From the NCBI GenBank assembly GCA_045588245.1, contig JAZNDW010000004.1:1-37602 (forward strand): a stretch of 37,602 bases of DNA, in the 5' to 3' direction. Made by a program: the position numbers and the translations under genes. Of the stretch, positions 15,612 to 22,749 are shown piece by piece. The notes below the pieces were generated by a model, which worked only from the letters and a program-made list of their open reading frames with translations, had not been told where the DNA came from and did no database searches. The DNA is from DTU064 sp045588245. GTDB lineage: Bacteria; Bacillota; Clostridia; Oscillospirales; CAG-272. Position 1 is the first letter of the stretch; each line of letters begins with the position of its first letter.

Positions 15612-16031
15612 ATGAATATTGATTTTTTGAAAGGTTTTGGACTTGATGAGGAGGCGGCGGCTTCTATCGCAGAGGCTGTGGCAGAGGAGATCCGTACGGC
15701 TGTTGAAGAAGAAAAAAGCCTTCGCATACGCGACAAATATCAGTTCGCCGTAAAAGGCAGTCTTATGCGCGCGGGAGCAAAGAATCTGCGCGCCGCCGAG
15801 GCTATCCTTGCACATGATTTTAACGGCGAAGATTTTGATGTGGAACCTTCGGGGCTTTCCGACGCTGTTGACGCACTCTGTGCCGAGGCACCCTATCTTT
15901 TCGGTTCCGAGGAGCCATGTGACACTGTCGTTTACACCTTTGTCGGCATTTCGCCTGCTGAGGATTCTGACGGCGAGATCTCGCCGGGCGAGCTTTCCTA
16001 CAGCGAATACATGAGATTATACCGCAATTGA
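15612..16031 (+). CDS. Short phage scaffold (GP20-type)
   Basis: 139 aa. The C-terminal part 'GAKNLRAAEAILAHDF...GLSDAVDALCAEAPYLFG' matches the conserved end of GP20-type phage scaffold/minor structural proteins. The N-terminal half is a short helical acidic segment, whereas the family usually has about 180-200 residues with a long coiled coil. AAGGAGA precedes the ATG. Its place between portal and capsid is the normal one for a scaffold. It ends about 40 bp before the capsid gene. Confidence 0.75.
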   Translation: MNIDFLKGFGLDEEAAASIAEAVAEEIRTAVEEEKSLRIRDKYQFAVKGSLMRAGAKNLRAAEAILAHDFNGEDFDVEPSGLSDAVDALCAEAPYLFGSEEPCDTVVYTFVGISPAEDSDGEISPGELSYSEYMRLYRN

Positions 16032-16070
16032 CGGTAACACTAATACTTATTTTTTGAATGGAGATTTTTT

Positions 16071-17111
16071 ATGCAGAGACAGTTTGATTCCAAAATTTTT
16101 GATTCCGAAGTTTTCGGTGACTACGTAGGCCGTGTTCCTACAATCAAGACCGCAGAGCTTCTTGCAAGACGCGTTTTCGTTGGCAACAGCGAGATCCGTT
16201 CACTTTTCAAGGGTGCGGGCAGCGCCGCTTACGCAAAGGTGCCGCTTTTCGGTGCTATCAGCGGCAGTGCGCAGAACTATGACGGTGTTGGTGACATCAC
16301 GCCTCAGAAGACGCCGTGTTATGAATTCGGTGCTGTTGTAGTCGGTCGCGCCAACGCATGGAGCGAACGCGATTTCGCCGCTGACATGGCAGGCGTTGAC
16401 TACATGGACAGCGTTGCTCATCAGGTTGCGGAATATTGGCAGGAGGTTGACGAAGCTACGCTTCTTTCCATCCTCGACGGTATTTTCGCTGCTAACGATT
16501 CCGATGACGCGAAAACTGACTTCATTGACTCCCACACGCTTGATATCACAAACGAGGAGATTCCCCAGATCAGCGCAACGACTCTCAACGCCGCAATCCA
16601 GCAGGCTTGCGGTTCTGCCAAGGGCAAGTTCCGTGCCGTTATCATGCACTCCGCCGTTGCTACGAATCTTGAGAATCTTCAGCTTATGAATTACCTCACC
16701 TACACAGACAAAAACGGTATCACACGTGATCTTTCCATCGGTTCCTGGAACGGCAAGTCGGTTATTATCACAGATAATCTTCCTACCTCCACCGACGAGA
16801 GCGGCAACACCGTTTACACTTCCTACGCTCTTGGTGAAGGTGCTTTCTTCTATGAAAACATCGGCGCGAAGGTTCCTTTTGAGATGCATCGCTCTCCTTC
16901 CGAGGATGGCGGCTGCGATATTCTTTACTCCCGTCAGCGCAAGGTGCTTCACCCCTTTGGCTTTGACTACGTAAAGGCTTCTCAGGCTACCCTCTCCCCC
17001 ACAAACGCAGAGCTTGCTCTCGCTGCAAACTGGGCACTCGCCACCGACGAAGACGGCAACGTTATTGACGACAAGCTTATCCCTGTTGCGAGAATAATCT
17101 CGCTCGGTTGA
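16071..17111 (+). CDS. Phage major capsid protein (HK97-fold, SPP1 gp13/coat type)
   Basis: 346 aa, typical size. It shows the coat-family pattern: 'KTAELLARRVFVGN' start, 'GDITPQKTPCYEFGAVVVGRANAWSERDFAADMAG', 'KFRAVIMHSAVATNLENLQLMNYL', the strand 'NGKSVIITDNLP', and the closing 'VLHPFGFDYV'. No prohead protease gene is nearby, consistent with SPP1-type heads that use a separate scaffold. GGAG precedes the ATG. The stop overlaps the next start by one base (TTGATG). Confidence 0.92.
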   Translation: MQRQFDSKIFDSEVFGDYVGRVPTIKTAELLARRVFVGNSEIRSLFKGAGSAAYAKVPLFGAISGSAQNYDGVGDITPQKTPCYEFGAVVVGRANAWSERDFAADMAGVDYMDSVAHQVAEYWQEVDEATLLSILDGIFAANDSDDAKTDFIDSHTLDITNEEIPQISATTLNAAIQQACGSAKGKFRAVIMHSAVATNLENLQLMNYLTYTDKNGITRDLSIGSWNGKSVIITDNLPTSTDESGNTVYTSYALGEGAFFYENIGAKVPFEMHRSPSEDGGCDILYSRQRKVLHPFGFDYVKASQATLSPTNAELALAANWALATDEDGNVIDDKLIPVARIISLG

Positions 17112-17488
17112 TGACTGACCGCGGTAAGATAAAGTCGGGTATCGAAAAAAGGCTTATATCTCTCCGTGTTCTGCCGTCGCCCGAAGGTGATGGCATTGGC
17201 ATCCTCGACACCGTTATTGAAGGTGTCGAGGATGAGGTCTGCCTTATTTGTGCCATCGACACGATACCCGATTCACTTAATTCGGCGATCGCCGACATCG
17301 CCGCTGCCGATTTTGCTGAGCTCATTCTGGGGGAAGAGTCCGGAATCGTTTCGAAGCGCGCCGACGGCGAGCTTTCCGCATCGTACGTGAAAGGCACGAG
17401 TGCGGTGGAGCGCAAGCTTGCGGCATGCGCCCGTATGAGAAAACGCGGGCTTGACGCTGTGAAAAAATTCAGGAGGATACAATGGTGA
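17111..17488 (+). CDS. Probable head-tail connector
   Basis: 125 aa. Position directly after the capsid gene and size match XkdH-like/gp6-like connectors. The sequence is mixed helical, with an acidic first half (IEGVEDEVCLICAIDTIPDSL) and a basic C-terminal helix (ACARMRKRGLDAVKKFRRIQW). No conserved motif decides the family, so the call rests on gene order. ATG 17111 overlaps the capsid stop, and its own end overlaps the next gene. Confidence 0.6.
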   Translation: MTDRGKIKSGIEKRLISLRVLPSPEGDGIGILDTVIEGVEDEVCLICAIDTIPDSLNSAIADIAAADFAELILGEESGIVSKRADGELSASYVKGTSAVERKLAACARMRKRGLDAVKKFRRIQW

Positions 17489-17904
17489 CAGAGGAGCTTT
17501 CGTTTGATCTGTACGGTGCTGTGAAAAACGCTCTTCTGACGCTTGGCGGCGTTTCTGTTTTTTCGCGGCCTGCGCCCGTGGACGCTCCTGACGGCACGGT
17601 TTATCTCTCAATGAAAAAAATCGCCGCATTCGGCGAGGAGGATGCAACAGTTGAGGTCAAGCTCCGATATTTTCCATTATGCGGCTATTGCGGCGGAGGT
17701 GCTGACGTTTACTCGCTTATTAAGTCAGTTTCGCTCGGCGGCGTCAGTTATCCTATAAAAAAATACGAGTGCAGTATAGAAAAGCGTCACCTTGACATCT
17801 CTGCCACATACGTTTTGCCTGTTTCATACGCGGTTTCCGTGTGCGGAGATGGTAGCGGCGAGGATACAATGAACGCGATCTGCACGCAAGTGACGCTTTT
17901 GTGA
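17482..17904 (+). CDS. Probable tail terminator (XkdJ-like / DUF6838-like)
   Basis: 140 aa. N-terminal 'FDLYGAVKNALLTLGGVSVFSRPAPVDAPDGTVYLS', a central 'TVEVKLRYFP' strand, then 'IKSVSLGGVSYPIKKYECSIEKRHLDISATYVLP' follow the alpha-beta layout of tail terminators in Clostridia myophages, where the gene lies just before the sheath. I considered the tail tube as an alternative because of the size, but the tube follows the sheath in this gene order and its sequence pattern is not seen here. AGGAGG lies upstream; the start overlaps the previous gene by 7 bp. Confidence 0.6.
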   Translation: MVTEELSFDLYGAVKNALLTLGGVSVFSRPAPVDAPDGTVYLSMKKIAAFGEEDATVEVKLRYFPLCGYCGGGADVYSLIKSVSLGGVSYPIKKYECSIEKRHLDISATYVLPVSYAVSVCGDGSGEDTMNAICTQVTLL

Positions 17905-17912
17905 GGTTTACT

Positions 17913-19133
17913 ATGAAATTAAAGAGTAATGATACATGGGCGGCGCGATATGGTGCCGCCCACGGCAAGATCGGTTCCGGCACCGTTATGCTTGTGGCAG
18001 AGCCCGGATGGGGTACACCGCACGAAGCTGTCCGCATTACGGATGCGCGTTCGCTTTGTGATCCGCACCTTTATTCCGACAGTGCCGTTGCCGCCATCGG
18101 CGACATTCTGATGAATGCCAAAGCCGTCGTATACTGCCGTCCTGACGGCGGTACGTTTGCATCGTGTTCGTTGGGTCGTGCTAAATTTCCCGGTGAGGCG
18201 GGCAACAGAATCTCCGTTGCCGTTATATCCGATGGAGAAGAGGAGGTCACTGTCAACACTTTCGTTGACGGTATCATTGTCAGCTCACAGACCGTTCCTT
18301 CAAGCAGTGTTCCGAGCGACAACGATTACGTTATATTCTCTTCCGACTGTGTGCTGACGCCGACGGCGGGGATACCGATGACGGGCGGCACTAACGCTCT
18401 TCTGACTGACGAGGAATACGGGGTCTGTCTTGAGATTCTGGCAGATTCTTCATTTGATGCGGACGTTTTGATGTGCGGTGAAAGTACGGTTGCAAGAATC
18501 TCGTCATTTTTGGCGATGATCTCATCAAAACGTGAGCGTGGCGGCGTTTTACGCGGAGTTATGCTTGGGGATGTGCCCGTCACAGACGAAAGCGCAGCGC
18601 GTGCCGTCACCTCCGTATACTGCATCGGAGATGAGGGACGTGGCATGATATATTATCTTTCAGGTCTTTTAGCAGGGCTGCCTTTTTACGAATCCGCTGT
18701 CGGTCACAAATACGAAGGGGCTCTTCCCTATTACGCTTGCGATGAGCTTACGGCGTCGGCTTTGCCGCAAAATAAGCTTGTGCTTGTGACGCGAGATGAT
18801 GATGCGTACGTTTACCGTGACTGTAACGTTTCGGGCGGCACGTATTCGGACAATCTTAAATCAAAGATTTGTGACGAGGTGAAAAAGCGTATCAACGCTT
18901 TATTTCACAGCCGTTTTCACGGCAAGATAAAGGCTGACGGCGTTGGGTTTACGCTTTTGCGCGACGGTGTTATTGACATATTGCGACAGCTTGATGAAAA
19001 ATACGGAGTTGTTGATCTGTCTTCATCTGATGTTGACGTTTGTGCTGATGGCGACGGCGTTGTATACGTAACGGCGGCGATACTGTGTGAACGCCGTCCT
19101 ACAGAGATCCGCATCGGCATCACCGTATATTAA
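17913..19133 (+). CDS. Contractile tail sheath protein (XkdK-like)
   Basis: 406 aa from ATG 17913 (TGAGGT five bases upstream). It polymerises around a tail tube and contracts on attachment. Signs: an N-terminal 'AAHGKIGSGTVMLVAEPGWGTPHEAVRITDA' beta-domain, a middle insertion domain, and the conserved C-terminal domain 'NKLVLVTRDDDAYVYRDCNVSGGTYSDNLKSKICDEVKKRINALFHSRFHGKI...GVGFTLLRDGVIDILRQLDEKYGVV' with its final strand. Its presence makes the particle myovirus-type. The gene is followed 11 bp later by the XkdP-like gene, without the tube gene that always accompanies it. Confidence 0.88.
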   Translation: MKLKSNDTWAARYGAAHGKIGSGTVMLVAEPGWGTPHEAVRITDARSLCDPHLYSDSAVAAIGDILMNAKAVVYCRPDGGTFASCSLGRAKFPGEAGNRISVAVISDGEEEVTVNTFVDGIIVSSQTVPSSSVPSDNDYVIFSSDCVLTPTAGIPMTGGTNALLTDEEYGVCLEILADSSFDADVLMCGESTVARISSFLAMISSKRERGGVLRGVMLGDVPVTDESAARAVTSVYCIGDEGRGMIYYLSGLLAGLPFYESAVGHKYEGALPYYACDELTASALPQNKLVLVTRDDDAYVYRDCNVSGGTYSDNLKSKICDEVKKRINALFHSRFHGKIKADGVGFTLLRDGVIDILRQLDEKYGVVDLSSSDVDVCADGDGVVYVTAAILCERRPTEIRIGITVY

Positions 19134-19144
19134 AGGAGGCTTTG

Positions 19145-19555
19145 ATGAAACTTTATTTATTCATTGACGGCAGTATTATGCCGACGTCACCGAACGCTGC
19201 TGCCGTCAGCATTGACGGCTGCGGCGAAAGTCTAAATCTGCACGACGGAAGCACTCACGTGATCTTGTCGTCACAGTGCCCCAAGACTGTATCGGTTACG
19301 TTCACGGTGCCCGATGACGTCAAAGACTATGAAAACTGTGATTGCTCTATGACACCGAATGACGTTTTCGACTTTTTGCTTGCGAAAGCCGCGTCCACGT
19401 TTGAATTCGTACTTATCGGTGTTGAGGGAGAAAACATCGTTTTTGACATCAACATGACGGCTTATTCCTGCGGCATCACGTCCTCGCAAAGCGAGGGGGG
19501 CATAAGCGTTACCGTCAAGGCAAGACGGTTTGACAGATCGGAGGCAATTGCGTGA
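19145..19555 (+). CDS. XkdP-like baseplate protein lacking its LysM domain
   Basis: 136 aa from ATG 19145, five bases after AAGGAGG. 'KLYLFIDGSIMPTSPNAAAVSIDG', 'PNDVFDFLLAKAASTFEFVLIG' and 'VFDINMTAYSCGITSSQSEGGISVTVKARRF' follow the N-terminal domain of XkdP/YqbP-type proteins ('FDTNM..SLEDYTIKE...VTV.IKLKQY'). Those proteins normally continue into a LysM peptidoglycan-binding domain; here the gene stops after the first domain and overlaps the hub gene (GTGA). It likely joins tube and hub. Without LysM the particle would not bind the cell wall at this point. Confidence 0.68.
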   Translation: MKLYLFIDGSIMPTSPNAAAVSIDGCGESLNLHDGSTHVILSSQCPKTVSVTFTVPDDVKDYENCDCSMTPNDVFDFLLAKAASTFEFVLIGVEGENIVFDINMTAYSCGITSSQSEGGISVTVKARRFDRSEAIA

Positions 19556-20451
19556 CGGAGCTTTATATCAACGGAGCTTTGGCTGCCGTCTTTGGCGAAG
19601 TGCGGTTCATAACGAGGCGCGGCATGTATCCGGGTGAGCTTCGTTTTACCGCAAACGTCGGTGAGCTTGGTGATGAGGTGAAATTTTTTGTTGACGGTGA
19701 GCTTTTGTTTTGCGGAAAGATCTTCACGGTGACACGTAGCAGCAAGCTCTGCGACTATGTTGCATACGATCTGCTTCGTTATTTTTACAACAAGGATACA
19801 TTCGTTTACAAAAACATGACGGCGGGGGAACTGCTTTTACTGATATGCAGTGCTTACGGTCTTCCGACGGGTAAAGTTGCCGATACTAAAATGAAGATCA
19901 GCTCGCATCTTAACGACCGTCGGACGCTGTTTTCCATTATGGAAAGTGCGCTTACGATCACAAAATCCGCCGGTTACGGAGAGTTTATGCTTTATGACAA
20001 CGGCGGGGAGATCGTGCTTTCTTCCGTGGACGAGCTTGACAGCGGGGTTACCGTCACGCCTGAAGCGTGCCTTTCATTTTCCGTGACGACGAGCATTGAC
20101 GAGAACTGCTACAATTTTGTCAAGCTTGTCGAGAATACGGACGGCGGACGTAAATATCACGTTTTCCATGACGAGGATGCTATTTCACGTTTTGGAAAGC
20201 TTGGATATTTTGCGACTTTATCAAGCATCGAAAACGGTGCCGTTGTAGCTAAGAATATTTTGGATACTTATGCTTCGCCTTACATTACACTTGAATGTAC
20301 CCCGGCTTACTGCCGCGTAGGTTTACGCGGCGGATCCGCCGTATGCGCCATTATCGGCGGGGAGAAGAAGCGCTTATTATGCGAGCGTGCGGAGCACGTA
20401 TACGGAGCCGACACGTCTCACATGAAGCTTTCCCTTTCGTCAGTCTTGTGA
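19552..20451 (+). CDS. Baseplate hub protein (XkdQ/YqbQ-like, gp27/gpD type)
   Basis: 299 aa from GTG 19552, with GGAGG upstream and a 4-bp overlap with the previous gene. 'ELRFTANVGELGDEVKFFVDGELLFCGKIFTVTRSSKLCDYVAYDLLRYFYNKDTFVYKNMTAGELLLLICSAYGL' is the hub pattern, followed by 'SIMESALTITKSAGYGEFMLYDNGGEIVLSS' and a C-terminal beta domain ending 'HMKLSLSSVL'. The hub closes the tail tube and carries the baseplate. Its length is slightly under the usual 320 or so. Confidence 0.8.
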   Translation: MTELYINGALAAVFGEVRFITRRGMYPGELRFTANVGELGDEVKFFVDGELLFCGKIFTVTRSSKLCDYVAYDLLRYFYNKDTFVYKNMTAGELLLLICSAYGLPTGKVADTKMKISSHLNDRRTLFSIMESALTITKSAGYGEFMLYDNGGEIVLSSVDELDSGVTVTPEACLSFSVTTSIDENCYNFVKLVENTDGGRKYHVFHDEDAISRFGKLGYFATLSSIENGAVVAKNILDTYASPYITLECTPAYCRVGLRGGSAVCAIIGGEKKRLLCERAEHVYGADTSHMKLSLSSVL

Positions 20452-20478
20452 CAAACTAACACACTACACGGAGGACAC

Positions 20479-20775
20479 ATGAACAACAGTTTAATCGGCA
20501 CCGCGCACATTGATGACATTGCTCCCGATATCGTTTACGGCACTGTCCGTCAGTCGGGAACGTATCCGTTGACGGTCACGGTCGATCTGTCGCTGACGCT
20601 CGTCAAGTCACAGCTTATCATACCGAAGCATCTATTGCCGCAAGAGATCTCTTTTACCGCAGACGATGCGACGTATACCGTCACAACCAATACGCCGCTC
20701 GTTGACGGCGCGCGCGTGATCCTTCTCAGAGAAAGCGGCGGTCAACGCTACGTTGTGCTCGGTGTCGCTGAATGA
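20479..20775 (+). CDS. XkdR-like baseplate protein (DUF2577-like)
   Basis: 98 aa. The OB-fold-like beta sequence 'GTVRQSGTYPLTVTVDLSLTLVKSQLIIPKHLL' and the closing 'GARVILLRESGGQRYVVLGVAE' fit the small XkdR/DUF2577 proteins found between hub and XkdS. GGAGGA precedes the ATG. The function is probably a hub spike or plug component; the call rests on pattern and gene order. Confidence 0.7.
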   Translation: MNNSLIGTAHIDDIAPDIVYGTVRQSGTYPLTVTVDLSLTLVKSQLIIPKHLLPQEISFTADDATYTVTTNTPLVDGARVILLRESGGQRYVVLGVAE

Positions 20776-20817
20776 GGATTTATTTGTGCCGCCGTTGGCG
20801 GCAGAATGGGGATTATT

Positions 20818-21144
20818 ATGAACAAGAAAACTTACATACTTCACTATGACAGCGAAGCCATATCTGTCGGCGGTATTGTTTCGGCTCAGGATGCGTTGGC
20901 GGAGAGCATTTTTTTGCTTATGCTGACTGAGCGCGGAGAATATGAGATCTACGGCGATGATTACGGTATCAAGCGCCGCGATCTTATCGGCGCACGTGAT
21001 TTTTATATAGAATCTATGATAAAGCGACGCGTTCGCGAAGCAATCTGCCGCCGTTTCGGAGATAAAGTTACAGTAACCGCGTTGATCGTTGACAAATACG
21101 GCGGCTTCACTTGTGAGATCTTCGCTTGTTACAGTGGTGAATAA
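20818..21144 (+). CDS. XkdS-like baseplate wedge protein (DUF2634, gp25/gpW type)
   Basis: 108 aa. The ATG at 20818 has GGGGA at a fitting distance; an in-frame ATG at 20806 would lie over that site. 'SAQDALAESIFLLMLTERGEYEIYGDDYGIKRRDLIGARDFYIESMIKRRVREAI' is the family core, in which the segment ending DYGI is diagnostic. It acts as a baseplate wedge that starts sheath assembly. It is followed 13 bp later by the baseplate J-like gene. Confidence 0.82.
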   Translation: MNKKTYILHYDSEAISVGGIVSAQDALAESIFLLMLTERGEYEIYGDDYGIKRRDLIGARDFYIESMIKRRVREAICRRFGDKVTVTALIVDKYGGFTCEIFACYSGE

Positions 21145-21157
21145 TACGGAGAACGAT

Positions 21158-22249
21158 ATGTTTGAAAACAAAACTTTTAGCAATATTTTAGCTGATATGA
21201 TCGCGGCGGCACCCGATGACATAGACACGGAGTGCGGCTCGATCTTTTACGATGCGGTAGCTCCTGTGGCGGCGGAGCTTGCAAAGCTCTATGCTGCGTG
21301 CGGAGCTGCGGCTGACGATGCTTTTCCCGATACCGCATCGGAGACGGCGTTGATACGTCACGCTGCCGCTCTCGGAATTGAGCGTATCCCCGCAACAAGC
21401 ATGGTGATACGAGGTCAGTTCAACATGGCGATCCCTTCGGGATCAAAATTCGCCCTCGGCGAATACACTTTTACCGTCGGCGAGCTTATATATTCCGCTG
21501 ACGATTACTATATCTACGCACTTACCTGTGATACGGCAGGTGCAAAAACGATGGCAACACCGCTTATCTCCATGACGCCTCTTTCTTATATTGAAGGGCT
21601 TACCGTTGCAGAGGCAATTTCCGTCATTTCGTTCGGCAAGGACGAAGAGGATACGGAATCGCTTCGCGCAAGAGTGACATCTGCGCTTACAAAGGTTGCT
21701 TACGGCGGAAACATTGCCGATTACTGTAACACTGTTTCGGCGATGGATGATGTTGGAGGCGTTAAGGTTTATCCTGCTTGGAACGGCGGCGGCACCGTCA
21801 AGGTAGTTATACAGGCGACTTACGGAGGCGCTCCGAGTGCCTATTTGGTAACGAAAGTAAAAACGGTGCTTGATCCTGCTACAGACAGCGGAAACGGCGT
21901 CGGAATTGCTCCGATCGGTCACTCCGTTACCGTTGAGGGTGTCAGCGAGTATGAAGTAAAGGTAGAGACGCTTCTTACGTATAAGGACGGTTGGTCAGCT
22001 GAATCTGCGGCCGTTCTTGTCATTGATGCTATAAAATCGTACATAGCGATGCTTACATCAAAATGGAGCGAGAGCGATGCGCTCGTACTCAGGATATCAC
22101 AGCTTGAAAGCTATCTCTTGGCATCCGGCTGTATCGATGACGTTACTGAAACAAAGCTTTATGATGCGGATACGATGGCATACGTTGCCACGAACATCAC
22201 GCTCGGAGAAAACGTCGTTCCCGTGTTCGGGGAGGTGAACACACTTTGA
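21158..22249 (+). CDS. Baseplate J-like wedge protein (XkdT-like)
   Basis: 363 aa from ATG 21158, with GGAGA five bases upstream; a longer reading from 21089 would overlap the previous gene by 56 bp and lacks a ribosome site. 'DTASETALIRHAAALGIERIPATSMVIRGQFNM', 'EEDTESLRARVTSALTKVAYGGNIADYCNTVSAMDDVGGVKVYPAWNGGGTVKVVI' and the late 'DALVLRISQLESYLLASGCIDDVTETKL' are the baseplate J family pattern. It forms the wedge of the baseplate ring. Confidence 0.88.
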   Translation: MFENKTFSNILADMIAAAPDDIDTECGSIFYDAVAPVAAELAKLYAACGAAADDAFPDTASETALIRHAAALGIERIPATSMVIRGQFNMAIPSGSKFALGEYTFTVGELIYSADDYYIYALTCDTAGAKTMATPLISMTPLSYIEGLTVAEAISVISFGKDEEDTESLRARVTSALTKVAYGGNIADYCNTVSAMDDVGGVKVYPAWNGGGTVKVVIQATYGGAPSAYLVTKVKTVLDPATDSGNGVGIAPIGHSVTVEGVSEYEVKVETLLTYKDGWSAESAAVLVIDAIKSYIAMLTSKWSESDALVLRISQLESYLLASGCIDDVTETKLYDADTMAYVATNITLGENVVPVFGEVNTL

Positions 22250-22704
22250 TGCAGAAGCCGTATTTATCGTATCTGCCGCCCATCTTCGGGAACATTAAAG
22301 AATTTCGTGCTATTGCAGACGTCATTGACAGCTTTATTTCTATAGCTTATGCCGACGTTGAGGATATGTCGGCAGGATTTTTCATAGAATCCGCAACGGG
22401 TGAGTGGCTCTCACGGCACGAGCGATGCTACGGTATAATACCGAGGTCGTCGGAAAGCGAGGATGAGCGTCGATTCCGTTTATTGACGTTGGCAGCAGGC
22501 GAGCTTCCGTATACGCTTCTGAGTCTTGAGCGAATGCTCGATTCCCTCGCGGGCAAAAACGCTTACACCGTAAGTGCGGATGCAGAGTCGTGTACACTTG
22601 ACGTTACGCTTCTCATTGATTCGGAATCAAAAAGAGAGCTTGTCGGCGATATGCTTCGCCGACAGGCTCCCGCAAATCTTTCCCTGACGATCAATAACGC
22701 ATAA
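22249..22704 (+). CDS. XkdU-like baseplate protein (DUF2313 / YmfQ type)
   Basis: 151 aa. ATG 22249 shares one base with the previous stop, with GGAGGTG upstream. 'YLPPIFGNIKEFRAIADVIDSFISIAYADVEDMSAGFFIESATGEWLSRHERCYGI' and a final 'MLRRQAPANLSLTINNA' fit the YmfQ-type baseplate proteins that follow baseplate J. The family is usually about 180-200 aa, so this is a short member. Tail fibre genes normally follow; here transcription ends instead. Confidence 0.8.
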   Translation: MQKPYLSYLPPIFGNIKEFRAIADVIDSFISIAYADVEDMSAGFFIESATGEWLSRHERCYGIIPRSSESEDERRFRLLTLAAGELPYTLLSLERMLDSLAGKNAYTVSADAESCTLDVTLLIDSESKRELVGDMLRRQAPANLSLTINNA

Positions 22705-22710
22705 ATAAAA

Positions 22711-22744
22711 AAATCTGTTGCGGGCTTTCGCTCGCAACAGATTT
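22711..22744. terminator. Strong bidirectional terminator at the end of the island
   Basis: AAATCTGTTGCG and CGCAACAGATTT form a 12-bp stem with a 10-nt loop. A-run and T-run on either side serve the phage-like operon and the convergent UPF0210 gene. Confidence 0.93.
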
Positions 22745-22749
22745 TGCGT

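Larger units (their letters stand above)
11537..22744 (+). mobile_element. Compact PBSX-like capsid-and-contractile-tail island lacking tube and tape measure
   Basis: A single-direction cluster of 15 genes, from a LexA-box promoter to a strong terminator, encodes DNA packaging (TerS, TerL), head (portal, scaffold, capsid), neck (connector, terminator protein), sheath and baseplate proteins. Gene order follows B. subtilis PBSX and related Clostridia myophages. Genes overlap or are separated by few bases and all are open. Not found: integrase, repressor, replication genes, minor head protein, tail tube, tape measure and its chaperone, fibre, holin, endolysin. No flanking att repeats were identified. 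It may be a domesticated element, a satellite that relies on a helper, or a deletion derivative. Confidence 0.85.

Noticed and set aside
17482..17904. Could this 140-aa protein be the missing tail tube?
   Set aside because: Size fits, but the gene lies before the sheath and its alpha-beta pattern fits tail terminators; the tube follows the sheath in this phage group.
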